Source of the DNA: Dehalococcoidia bacterium | Lineage (GTDB): Bacteria > Chloroflexota > Dehalococcoidia > JAUSIH01 | NCBI GenBank assembly: GCA_030648205.1 | Contig: JAUSIH010000041.1 | Span: forward strand, 1 to 39,499 | DNA length: 39,499 nucleotides | Reading direction: 5' to 3' | Shown: positions 1 through 7,730 of the stretch, piece after piece | Layout of the letters: each line of letters opens with the position of its first letter | Numbering within the stretch: position 1 is the stretch's first letter | Notes under the pieces: generated by a model | What the model was told of the DNA's origin: nothing | Databases searched by the model: none | What the model saw: the letters and a program-made list of their open reading frames with translations, nothing else | Translations under genes and position numbers: made by a program

Positions 1-28
1 AGCTCAGGGCGAGCGGAACACCGCCCGC

Positions 29-87
29 CGCTCATGGTGAGCCTGTCAGACGTGCTCAGTGTGGCTCATACGGGCCATGAGCGCTTT
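29..87. repeat. Intergenic palindromic repeat, GCTCATGG/CCATGAGC type
   Basis: The left arm GCTCATGGTGAGCCTGTC and the right arm GGCCATGAGC form an imperfect inverted repeat around a diverged centre. The same words (CTCATxxTGAGCC, CACCATGAGCGG) recur at 22635-22736, so this is a degraded member of that family. It lies in the noncoding first 445 bases, where no credible gene is visible. Confidence 0.5.
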
Positions 88-104
88 GAATGTGTCCGTT
101 CCAG

Positions 105-340
105 AGTGGAGGGAAGGGTGTCCAGAGGGACCCACCCTCTGACGGGGGCACCGGGGGTGTCCCCTGGGAATCTTTCGTTCCCCATCCTCGGAGAAGGACG
201 GGGGCTAGAGTCTATCCGACAACCGTGCCCCTGAGGAGAGTGCAGAGAGGGCGACGCCCTTTTTGCTGGGGGTCTGGGGGTATCCCCCAGGAGTTTTTCT
301 CCCCCTTCCAGGAAAGGAAGGGGGACCAAGGGGGATGGCT
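105..340. repeat. Two diverged tandem copies of a G/C-run intergenic repeat
   Basis: Copy A (about 105-215) and copy B (about 235-340) share one layout. Each has an 'agaGGG..CCCTCT' hairpin-like opening, then a run GGGGGTGTCCCCTGGGAAT (A) or GGGGGTATCCCCCAGGAGT (B), then a 'TTTC..CCCC.TCC' block and a 'GGA.AAGGA.GGGGG' block that pairs with it. Several inverted arms mean each copy could fold into long hairpins. Short open frames crossing this stretch on both strands show no domain and no ribosome-binding site, so they are not called as genes. 341-445 holds only the leader of the next gene. Confidence 0.5.
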
Positions 341-445
341 CCCAAGATGTGGAGGGGAAATCAGCAGGGTAGAACCTCCAGGTAACGCGATTGCGAAAGC
401 ACTACAATAGTTTCCTGAGTTTCCTGGCGGGAGGTAAGAACGAGC

Positions 446-1264
446 ATGTCCACGAACGATACAGGACTACAGGACAAGTGGGCGCTCATCCTGGGCGCAT
501 CCAGCGGCTTTGGTGGAGCGACGGCCATTGAGCTGGCGCGCCACGGCATGCACATCTTCGGCGTGCACCTGGACATGCGCAGCACCCTGCCCAACGCGGA
601 GAAGATCGTCAAGACCATTGAAGGGATGGGCCGGCGCGCCGTGTTCTTCAACACGAACGCGGCCAGCCCGGAGAAGCGCAAGGTGGTAGTCGGCAAGATG
701 CAGGCCGCGCTTGCGGAGGCGGGGACGCCGGACGGCGTACGCGTCGTGCTCCACTCGCTGGCCTTCGGCACGCTCAGGCCGTACATCGGCGCGTCCGCGG
801 AGGAGTCCATCACGCAGGCGCAGGTGGAGATGACCGCGGACGTGATGGCCAACAGTCTGGTCTATTGGGTCCAGGACATGGTGTTCAGCGGCATGCTGGG
901 TCGCGGCGGGCGCATCTACGCCATGACCAGCGCCGGATCGGAGCGGGTCATCACCGACTACGGCGCTATATCGGCGGCCAAGTGCGCGCTGGAGTCGCAT
1001 ATTCGCCAGCTCGCTTGCGAGCTGATGAAGCGGGGCATCACCGCCAACGCCATTCGGGCGGGGGTCACGGACACGCCCGCCCTGCGGAAGATACCGTCCC
1101 ACGCGCAGCTCATTGAGTACGGAAGCAAGCGCAATCCGGGCGGACGCATGACCACGCCCGAGGACGTGGCGAAGGCCCTCGCCCTGCTGGCCCAACCGGG
1201 CAGCCAGTGGATCAGCGGCAACATCATCAACGTGGACGGCGGCGAGCAGATTGTCGGGGGTTAG
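446..1264 (+). CDS. Enoyl-[acyl-carrier-protein] reductase-like SDR (FabL/FabI type)
   Basis: This is a 272-residue short-chain dehydrogenase/reductase. The N-terminal NAD(P)-binding loop is the classical GASSGFGG (17-24). The catalytic pair is Tyr172 and Lys179 with six residues between (YGAISAAK). That Y-x6-K spacing belongs to enoyl-ACP reductases, whereas ordinary SDRs use Y-x3-K. HSLAFG (103-108) matches the FabI HSIAFA strand, and DTPALRKIP followed by NPGGRM resembles FabL of Bacillus. The expected role is the last reduction step of fatty-acid elongation in the cytoplasm, using NAD(P)H. GGGAGG at 429-434 sits 11 bases before the ATG. The gene stands alone between repeats and a cyclase, so context does not confirm the role. 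A reductase for another enoyl thioester is possible. Confidence 0.8.
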   Translation: MSTNDTGLQDKWALILGASSGFGGATAIELARHGMHIFGVHLDMRSTLPNAEKIVKTIEGMGRRAVFFNTNAASPEKRKVVVGKMQAALAEAGTPDGVRVVLHSLAFGTLRPYIGASAEESITQAQVEMTADVMANSLVYWVQDMVFSGMLGRGGRIYAMTSAGSERVITDYGAISAAKCALESHIRQLACELMKRGITANAIRAGVTDTPALRKIPSHAQLIEYGSKRNPGGRMTTPEDVAKALALLAQPGSQWISGNIINVDGGEQIVGG

Positions 1265-1319
1265 CTCTCCAAACTGTGAGGTGGTCGCGAGCCTGGAGTG
1301 GCCTCTGGGGTAGTGGCTG

Positions 1320-3338
1320 ATGATAAGGTCGTGGTTTTCCAGTATCCGTGTCCGGCTGCTGTTGCTGCTGGCCCTCCTTTTCGTCTGCGCACTGGTGATC
1401 ATGGTCTATTCCGCTCTGGAGCGCCGCGAGCGCGCCGCCAGGGACGCGGAAGATGACGTGGCGCTCCTCGCCCGCGTCACGGCGGTCCAGCACGAGCAGA
1501 CGCTGGAGAGCGCCCGTAATCTTCTTGTCACCCTCGCTCAGCTTTCGGAGGTGCGGGACGGGGACGCAGTCCAGTGCAGTGCGCTGTTCGCGCGTCTCCT
1601 GAAGGGATTCCCATCCTACACGAACTTCTCTCGAGCGGACATGTCCGCTCGTAACTCTTGCAGCGCTGTCCCTGCAAATCCGCCGGTGAACGTAGCGGAC
1701 CGGGACTATTTCCAGCGGGCGATTCAGACGCGCGACTTCGTCGTGGGCCAATACCAGGTTGGCCGTGCGAGCGGCAAGCCCACAATCCCCATGGGGTATC
1801 CCGTGCTGGATGACACGGGCGTTGTGCGGGGTGTGGTGATAACAGGCATAGACCTCACGTGGCTCACTCAACTGGCGTCCAAAGCCAGTCTTCCGCCGGG
1901 TGCGTCTCTCACTCTTCTGGACGCGAATGGAACGGTGGTCGTGCGCTACCCGGATGATGGAAGGTTCGTCGGTGCAAGCGTCAGCGATAGGCCCGTGTTC
2001 AAGATAATCCTCGAAAAAAGGGGTGAAGGCAGCGCCCAGTCTGTTGGGCTGGATGGCACTCCACGTCTCTATGGCTTTACTCGGCTGCGCGGCACGCCGC
2101 CGGGGGGCGAGCTGTACTTGGCGATCGGCGTCACCTCGGCGTCCATCTACGGGCCGATAGACGCGGAGTTGGTGCGGAATCTCGTGCTGGTCGTTGTGGG
2201 CTCTCTTGCCGGGCTGGCGGCCATGTGGTGGTCAATGGAGCGGCTGGTCATCCATCCCGTTCAGCGACTCGTCCGCGCCACGGCGCGAGTCGCCGGCGGC
2301 GACCTCTCCGCGCGCGCGGGCGGGCCATACAAGACGGGAGAAATAGGCGCTCTTGCCCACGCCTTCGATAAGATGGTACGCATGCTCCAGGCGCGCGAGG
2401 AGGAGACGCGACAGGCGGAAAGAAGGCTGCACCAGAGCGAGGAGCGTTTTCGAAGCCTTGCGGAGAATGCGCAGGACATCATCTACCGGTACCGTTTGAT
2501 GCCGACGCGTGGCTTTGAGTACGTCAGCCCCGTCGTCACCCCGATTACCGGCTATACGCCACAGGAATACTACGCCGACCCTGATCTGTACCTCAATGTC
2601 GTGCACACGGAGGACCGCCATCTCCTGGGGTCGTCGTCGAGGAGCTTTGGCCAGCCTCTCGTCCTGCGGTGGCGCCGCAAGGACGGAACACTGGTCTGGA
2701 TCGAGGAGCGGAACATTCCGGTGTATGACGCCGGCGGGGGCCTCGTCGCGGTGGAGGGCATAGCGCGGGACGTCACAGACCGCATGCAGCAGCAGCATAG
2801 CCTTATCCACGAAGCCTTCCACGACAAGCTGACGGACCTGCCGAACCGGGCGATGTTCCTTGAGCGGCTGGGTCGGACGATGCAGCAGGCCAGGGAAAAG
2901 CAGGGCAGGGCGTATGCCGTCCTGTTCATGGACCTGGACAGGTTCAAGCCCGTCAACGACACGCTTGGCCACGAGAAAGGCGACAAGCTTCTCGTCGCGG
3001 TGGCGCGGCGTCTGGAGGGCTGCCTGCGCGCGGGCGATATCGTCGCGCGTCTCGGCGGCGATGAGTTCACGATATTGCTGCCGAGCATAGCGGACGTGAC
3101 GATGGCCAAGATGGTGGCGACGCGTATCCTGGAATCGGTCGCCGCGCCGTTCGACCTGGACGGTCAAGTCGTGCGCGCCACATTCAGTATTGGCATCGCC
3201 ATGTGCGAAACGCAGCAGTATGAGCAGCCGCAGGATGTTCTGCGGGACGCGGACACGGCCATGTACGCGGCCAAGGCGAGAGGCCGCGCCCGATACGAGG
3301 TCTTTGAGCCGTCCATGAGCCCGCATGCATCCAGCTAG
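1320..3338 (+). CDS. Membrane diguanylate cyclase: Cache sensor, HAMP, PAS, GGDEF
   Basis: This 672-residue protein should make cyclic di-GMP from GTP at the inner face of the membrane. In order it shows TM1 (about 10-30), an extracytoplasmic dCache-like sensor (about 35-280, with DRDYFQRA and GKPTIPMGYPVLDDTG typical of Cache domains), TM2 (about 285-305) and a HAMP linker (about 305-360). A short coiled stretch, a PAS domain (about 380-490, ending in VEGIARDVTDR) and a C-terminal GGDEF domain (about 505-665) follow. The catalytic signature GGDEF is intact at 579-583. RAGD (570-573) lies exactly five residues upstream and fits the inhibitory RxxD I-site, so product feedback is expected. There is no EAL or HD-GYP half, so this is a synthase only. 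The ligand of the sensor cannot be read from sequence. The ribosome-binding site is weak. Confidence 0.9.
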   Translation: MIRSWFSSIRVRLLLLLALLFVCALVIMVYSALERRERAARDAEDDVALLARVTAVQHEQTLESARNLLVTLAQLSEVRDGDAVQCSALFARLLKGFPSYTNFSRADMSARNSCSAVPANPPVNVADRDYFQRAIQTRDFVVGQYQVGRASGKPTIPMGYPVLDDTGVVRGVVITGIDLTWLTQLASKASLPPGASLTLLDANGTVVVRYPDDGRFVGASVSDRPVFKIILEKRGEGSAQSVGLDGTPRLYGFTRLRGTPPGGELYLAIGVTSASIYGPIDAELVRNLVLVVVGSLAGLAAMWWSMERLVIHPVQRLVRATARVAGGDLSARAGGPYKTGEIGALAHAFDKMVRMLQAREEETRQAERRLHQSEERFRSLAENAQDIIYRYRLMPTRGFEYVSPVVTPITGYTPQEYYADPDLYLNVVHTEDRHLLGSSSRSFGQPLVLRWRRKDGTLVWIEERNIPVYDAGGGLVAVEGIARDVTDRMQQQHSLIHEAFHDKLTDLPNRAMFLERLGRTMQQAREKQGRAYAVLFMDLDRFKPVNDTLGHEKGDKLLVAVARRLEGCLRAGDIVARLGGDEFTILLPSIADVTMAKMVATRILESVAAPFDLDGQVVRATFSIGIAMCETQQYEQPQDVLRDADTAMYAAKARGRARYEVFEPSMSPHASS

Positions 3339-3850
3339 CGCGGGCGGCGTGACCACTACGTTTGCAGGCGGGGCGTGACGCGGCGCAAAGATGGACTTGT
3401 GCAGCGAGCCGGTGCGGATGGGAGCGTGACGTGGAGACCGTAGTGACCGACCTGCCGATGGTCTGTTCGTCCGTGTGAGCGCATTCAAGTAGCAGGCGGC
3501 TGAATGCAGACTATTTATGCCTATAATGACGAAAAGTGGATTGACACTACTGTGCCGGTCTGCTAGAGTTAGGAGTGGCTTAGAATGCCTCCGGTTTGCG
3601 GGAGATGCCACACTTGACCGGCACTTCGGGCCGCACGGCCCAACGCGATATTCTCCGGCGACGTCGCCTCGCAGGCCTGTCATGGGCCTCGTCGCGCGAG
3701 ATGGCGCGTAGTGCAGTATTCTTTTGGCTTTCCCCCGCGGGAACCGAACGCGTTCGGCTCATGTAATTTGTCGAACTAGCAAACTCCGGAGCCTCGGGGG
3801 CTTCCCTGCGAAGAACCGTCCCGAGTGCGTCCGGTAACGCAGGGATGGCT
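3339..3850. other. Noncoding leader region before the 2-oxoacid oxidoreductase genes
   Basis: No gene with domain support or a ribosome-binding site is visible. The stretch holds a good sigma-A promoter (3541-3569) that would give a leader of about 275 bases ahead of the oxidoreductase alpha gene. The leader has several GC-rich self-complementary pieces, for example AGCCTCGGGGGCT near 3790-3802. I do not recognise a known riboswitch class or a terminator with a T-run. Confidence 0.6.
3541..3569 (+). promoter_or_regulatory. Sigma-A promoter with extended -10, upstream of korA
   Basis: TTGACA (3541-3546), a 17-base spacer and TAGAGT (3564-3569) preceded by TGC form a near-ideal promoter with an extended -10. 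It points at the oxidoreductase operon and leaves a leader of about 275 bases. Confidence 0.7.
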
Positions 3851-5596
3851 ATGGAAAAGAACGAGATCATCATCCGACTGGCTGGCGAAGGTGGCGAGGG
3901 CGTCATCTCCACCGGCGACATCTTCACTCAGGGCGCCGCGCGCACCGGCTATCACGTCTTCACCTTCCGCACCTATCCCGCCGAGATCAAGGGCGGCCAC
4001 GCCTGGTACCAGGTGCGGGTGGGAGCGTACCCCGTCCTCTCGATGGGCGATGGCGTGGACGTGATGGTGGCGTTCAACGCCGAGGGCTATTATAACCACA
4101 AGCACCTCATCAACAAGGGCGGCGTGCTCATTTACGACCCGGACACGGTCACTCCGGAAGAGAGCAGCTCCGTCATTGCGTATGGCATTCCCTTCAACAC
4201 CATCGCACGCAAGGAACTGGATTTCTTCCGCGGGAAAAACCTCATCGTCACTGGCTTTCTGGCCGGACTTTTTGGCCTGGAGCCTTCGTCTCTGGAGGGG
4301 CTCATCCGTAGCCGGTTCGCCCGCCGCGCTGAGCTTCTGGCGAGTAACCTCAAGTCTCTGTACGCAGGATACGAGCACGCCACCAAAAAGATAGAGAAGC
4401 GCGACCCCTACTTTCTCACACCTGTCGAGAAGATACCGCGGCTGGTGCTGAGCGGCAACGACGCCATCGCCGCCGGCGCTCTGGCCGCGGGCTGCAGGTT
4501 CTTCGCCGGTTATCCCATTACCCCGGCGTCCGAGATTCTGGAGACGATGTCGAAGGAGCTGCCCAAGCTCGGTGGCGTCAGCCTCCAGGTCGAGGATGAG
4601 ATCGCGGCCATCGGCATGGCGGCGGGCGCCTCATTCGGGGGCCTCAAGTCCATGACCGCCACCTCCGGCCCCGGCCTGTCGCTGATGAGCGAGTTCCTGG
4701 GTTGGGTCAGCATGTCGGAGACGCCGTGCGTCATCGTTGACTCGCAGCGCGCGGGCCCCAGCACGGGTATGCCGACAAAGCTGGAGCAGGCGGACCTGAA
4801 CCATGCTCTTTACGCCGGTCACGGTGATTTCCCACGCATCGTCATGGCGGCCGGGTCGGTGGAGGACGCCTTCTTCCGCATCATTGACGCGTTCAACCTG
4901 TCCGAGAAGTACCAGATGCCCGCCATCTTTCTCTCGGACCAGTCCCTGTCGCATCGCACCGAGTCTATGCTCAAGCCGGACCTCTCCCGCATCCACGTGG
5001 AGGACAGGCTCAGGCCCACCGCCGAACAGCTCAAGGATTACCGGCGCTACGCGGTGACGGAGAGTGGGGCCTCGCCCATGTCCGCCCCCGGCATGGCTGG
5101 CGGCGCTTATGTGGCGCCCGGCCTGGAGCACGACGAGAAGGGCCACGTGGACACGCCCCTTCAGTCGCACATCATCATGATGCCCAAGCGCTTCCGCAAG
5201 CTGGACGGCGCCAGGAAGGACATGGGACAGCTCTCGCGGCACGGCGCGGCGGACGCTACGATTGGCGTCATTGGCTGGGGTTCGACGGAGGGTGTGATAC
5301 AGGAGGCCGTGGACCGGGCGAACGCCAGCGGCCATAAGGTGGCTGCTCTCCATCCCAAGCTCCTCAGCCCTCTGCAGGTGGACGACCTGAGGAAGTTCAT
5401 GGACTCAGTGGAGCATGTTATCGTGCCGGAGGTGAACTACAGCGGTCAGTTCGCGCACTACCTCCGGTCCATCCTTGGCGACAGCGTCGTGCAGCTCAAC
5501 AAGTACGGAGGGCTCCCGTTCACGCCGGGGGAGATCTTCAAGAAGATAGAAGAGGTGGCGAGAAATGGTAACCAGCGCGGTAACTCTCACCGTTAA
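3851..5596 (+). CDS. korA: 2-oxoacid:ferredoxin oxidoreductase, fused gamma-alpha subunit
   Basis: This is the large subunit of a two-subunit 2-oxoacid:acceptor oxidoreductase. Such enzymes decarboxylate a 2-oxoacid with CoA and pass electrons to ferredoxin; 2-oxoglutarate is the usual substrate of this subtype. Residues 1 to about 190 are the gamma domain (IIIRLAGEGGEGVISTG near the N-terminus). Residues from about 200 are the alpha domain, with the family hallmark YPITP at 221-225 and SGPGLSLM and GMPTKLEQADL further on. The length (581 residues) is normal for the fused form. An ATG at 3845 is also possible, but AGGG at 3841-3844 is well placed (six bases) only for the ATG at 3851. The 3' end overlaps the beta gene by 32 bases, so the two are co-translated. 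No ferredoxin-like delta subunit is present. Substrate (2-oxoglutarate, pyruvate or branched-chain) is not settled by sequence alone. Confidence 0.9.
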   Translation: MEKNEIIIRLAGEGGEGVISTGDIFTQGAARTGYHVFTFRTYPAEIKGGHAWYQVRVGAYPVLSMGDGVDVMVAFNAEGYYNHKHLINKGGVLIYDPDTVTPEESSSVIAYGIPFNTIARKELDFFRGKNLIVTGFLAGLFGLEPSSLEGLIRSRFARRAELLASNLKSLYAGYEHATKKIEKRDPYFLTPVEKIPRLVLSGNDAIAAGALAAGCRFFAGYPITPASEILETMSKELPKLGGVSLQVEDEIAAIGMAAGASFGGLKSMTATSGPGLSLMSEFLGWVSMSETPCVIVDSQRAGPSTGMPTKLEQADLNHALYAGHGDFPRIVMAAGSVEDAFFRIIDAFNLSEKYQMPAIFLSDQSLSHRTESMLKPDLSRIHVEDRLRPTAEQLKDYRRYAVTESGASPMSAPGMAGGAYVAPGLEHDEKGHVDTPLQSHIIMMPKRFRKLDGARKDMGQLSRHGAADATIGVIGWGSTEGVIQEAVDRANASGHKVAALHPKLLSPLQVDDLRKFMDSVEHVIVPEVNYSGQFAHYLRSILGDSVVQLNKYGGLPFTPGEIFKKIEEVARNGNQRGNSHR

Positions 5597-6410
5597 AGAC
5601 TACAAGAGCGACGTCAAGCCCACCTGGTGCCCCGGGTGCGGCGACTTTGCCGTCCTCTCCGCGACCTACAAGGCCCTTGCCGACCTCCAGCTTCGGACAG
5701 AGCGGGTGGTGATCGTTTCGGGCATCGGGTGCTCGAGCCGCATTCCGTACTTCCTCTCGACGTACGGCGTCCACAGCCTGCATGGACGGGCGCTCCCCAT
5801 GGCTTCGGGCGTGAAGCTGGCCAACCCGGATATGACGGTGATGGTGATGGGCGGCGACGGCGACATGTTCGCCATCGGCGCGGGGCACATGCCGCACGCG
5901 GCGTCCCGTAACTTGGACCTGACCACCGTCTGCATGGACAATCAGATTTACGGCCTGACCAAGGCCCAGGCTTCACCCACATCCAAGATCGGGCAGGTGA
6001 CCAAGTCGACGCCCTATGGCGTGGCGGCCAAGCCCATCAATCCCTTGCTGACAGTGCTTGCCGCCGGCGCAACCTTCGTGGCCCGAGGCTACTCGGCCAA
6101 GCCCAAGATGCTCGCGGAGCTCTTCGTGGCGGGCATCAAGCACAAGGGCTTCTCCTTCATCCACGTCATCAGCCCATGCACCGAGTTCAACAACACGTAC
6201 AGTTTCTACGATGCGCAGGCGACTGATTTGCCCGCGGATTGGGACAAGAGCGATCTGCAGAAGGCCATGGGTCTGGCTATAACCGAGGAGAAGCCGCACC
6301 TGGGCGTCTGGTATGAGACGGAGCGGCCCGTGTTGGACCAGGTGCTGCACAGCCTGGAAAAGGAGATCAAACCCTTCGACACTAGCGCTTATTTGAAGCG
6401 CTTCGAGTAG
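5565..6410 (+). CDS. korB: 2-oxoacid:ferredoxin oxidoreductase, beta subunit
   Basis: This 281-residue beta subunit binds thiamine diphosphate and one [4Fe-4S] cluster. Cysteines in WCPGCGD near residues 22 and 25, in GIGC near 56 and in SPCTEFNN near 208 match the four cluster ligands known from archaeal and bacterial two-subunit enzymes. GGDGDMFAIG followed by DNQIYGLTKAQ is the TPP/Mg signature. GAGGTGG precedes the ATG with good spacing, inside the end of the alpha gene. With the alpha subunit it forms a reversible, ferredoxin-linked enzyme suited to anaerobic or microaerobic carbon flow. Its last 29 bases overlap the end of the convergent MFS gene. Confidence 0.92.
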   Translation: MVTSAVTLTVKDYKSDVKPTWCPGCGDFAVLSATYKALADLQLRTERVVIVSGIGCSSRIPYFLSTYGVHSLHGRALPMASGVKLANPDMTVMVMGGDGDMFAIGAGHMPHAASRNLDLTTVCMDNQIYGLTKAQASPTSKIGQVTKSTPYGVAAKPINPLLTVLAAGATFVARGYSAKPKMLAELFVAGIKHKGFSFIHVISPCTEFNNTYSFYDAQATDLPADWDKSDLQKAMGLAITEEKPHLGVWYETERPVLDQVLHSLEKEIKPFDTSAYLKRFE

Positions 6411-7662
6411 GGCTTTCCGCGCGCCCGGCATCGGGAGGCGGCACCAGGGCGAGAAGAAGGGCCGTGGAAACGAGGGCGACCGCCGCGCCCACCAGGAACG
6501 GCGCCGAGTGGTTGACCTCCTGCCAGAGGAAGCCTGCAATCAGGCCCGCGGGCAGCACGGGCAGACCCGCCGCCACGTAGTACAGACCGTACGCCGAGCC
6601 GCGCCGGGCCGAAGGCACCAGGTCCGCCACAAATGCGCGGCTCGTCCCGTCAGTCAGCCCCAGGAAAGCCCCGTACAGGACGAACAGCGCCAGCACCTGC
6701 CATTCCATGTGCGCCAGGCCAAACCCCAGTGAGACAGCGCCCGCAACCGCCCATCCCGTCGCAAGCACCGTCCTGCGGCCCACCTTGTCCGACGCTTTGC
6801 CCGCGTAGTACGCAACGCCCGTGTACAGGGCGTTCATCGCCGCCAGCAGCAACAGGACCTGAACCACCGTGAGGCCGAGGGTCTGGGCGCGCAGGATGTA
6901 GAACACGATACTGACGTTGCCCAACGAGAACAGGGCGACGATGCCCAGAAACCGCGCGTAAGACCTCTTTGCGATAGCGTATGTGTGCGCGGGGGGCGGA
7001 TCGTTGGACGCATGGGCCGGTTGCCGTGCGGCATGGCGACGCGGCTCGTGGACCGCGACCGCGACCACCAGCGCCGCAAGCAGGGCGGGGACCAGCGCCA
7101 TGCCCGCGATGATGCGGAACGTGCCTTCTTGCAGCAGGTCAGCGTTCCCTTGAGTCAGATAGACCACGCCCGCCGCCATGAGCAGTCCCGCCATTGCTCC
7201 CGCCGTGTCCATCGCCCGGTGGAAGCCGAAGGCCCGCCCTCGCTCGCTTTGCGCCACGGAGTCCGCCAGCAGGGCGTCCCGCGGCGCCGACCGCGCGGCC
7301 TTGCCCAGCCGGTCCACGAAGCGAATCGCCAAGACCGCTGACCACGACTGGGCGATGACAAGGAAGGGCCGGGCTGCCCCGGCCAGCGCATAGCCCAGCG
7401 TCGTGGGCAACTTGCGGTTGCCCGTGCGGTCGCTCACCCATCCGCTGACGGTGCGCAGCACGATGCCCGTGCTCTCCGCCAGGCCCTCCACCAGGCCGAT
7501 GATGCTCCCCTTCACCCCCAGCACGTTGGCGAGAAAGAGCGGCAAGAGGTTTTGAATCATCTCGCCGGACATGTCCATGAGGAGGGCGGCGACGCCGAGG
7601 AAGAAGACATTAGGCGAGAGTCCCCAGAAGCGGCGCTCCCGGGGCGGTGCGGAAGATGACAT
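6382..7662 (-). CDS. MFS transporter, substrate unknown
   Basis: This 426-residue integral membrane protein has about 12 hydrophobic segments and the usual two-half MFS layout. A motif-A-like loop VSDRTGNRK sits after TM2. DRLGKAARSAPRDALLADS lies in the TM4-TM5 loop, a feature of a common but poorly characterised MFS subgroup. A second cytoplasmic loop, KASDKVGRRT, marks the second half. The start ATG lies six bases after a TATACT box on the same strand (7669-7674) and no Shine-Dalgarno is visible, so a leaderless mRNA is likely. It diverges from argF with only 68 bases between start codons. The stop codon lies inside korB on the other strand. Substrate and direction of transport cannot be inferred. 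Confidence 0.85.
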   Translation of the reverse strand: MSSSAPPRERRFWGLSPNVFFLGVAALLMDMSGEMIQNLLPLFLANVLGVKGSIIGLVEGLAESTGIVLRTVSGWVSDRTGNRKLPTTLGYALAGAARPFLVIAQSWSAVLAIRFVDRLGKAARSAPRDALLADSVAQSERGRAFGFHRAMDTAGAMAGLLMAAGVVYLTQGNADLLQEGTFRIIAGMALVPALLAALVVAVAVHEPRRHAARQPAHASNDPPPAHTYAIAKRSYARFLGIVALFSLGNVSIVFYILRAQTLGLTVVQVLLLLAAMNALYTGVAYYAGKASDKVGRRTVLATGWAVAGAVSLGFGLAHMEWQVLALFVLYGAFLGLTDGTSRAFVADLVPSARRGSAYGLYYVAAGLPVLPAGLIAGFLWQEVNHSAPFLVGAAVALVSTALLLALVPPPDAGRAESPTRSASNKR

Positions 7663-7668
7663 AGCCCC

Positions 7669-7674
7669 AGTATA
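7669..7674 (-). promoter_or_regulatory. -10 box of the MFS gene, probably leaderless
   Basis: On the minus strand TATACT ends six bases before the ATG at 7662. A start of transcription seven bases after the box would fall on or beside the A of the ATG. No clear -35 is seen. Confidence 0.5.
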
Positions 7675-7715
7675 CAGTCCGCGTGGCTGTTTTCGTAGTC
7701 GTATCCGCTCCCGTG

Positions 7716-7724
7716 TGCTATACT
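7716..7724 (+). promoter_or_regulatory. Extended -10 of argF, probably leaderless
   Basis: TGC-TATACT ends six bases before the ATG at 7731. No Shine-Dalgarno lies in the intervening 'accggc'. The -35 region (about 7696-7701) is unlike the consensus, as expected when the extended -10 carries recognition. Confidence 0.55.
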
Positions 7725-7730
7725 ACCGGC

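Noticed and set aside
90-410. 106-codon ORF across the first intergenic region
   Set aside because: It runs through the G/C-run repeats, has no ribosome-binding site and no recognisable domain.
467-1402. 311-codon minus-strand frame opposite the SDR gene
   Set aside because: Antisense shadow; composition is Arg/His/Ala-rich with no motif, while the plus-strand frame has clear SDR motifs.
3522-3527. TATAAT upstream of the korA promoter
   Set aside because: No -35 at proper distance; the TTGACA/TAGAGT pair just downstream is much better.
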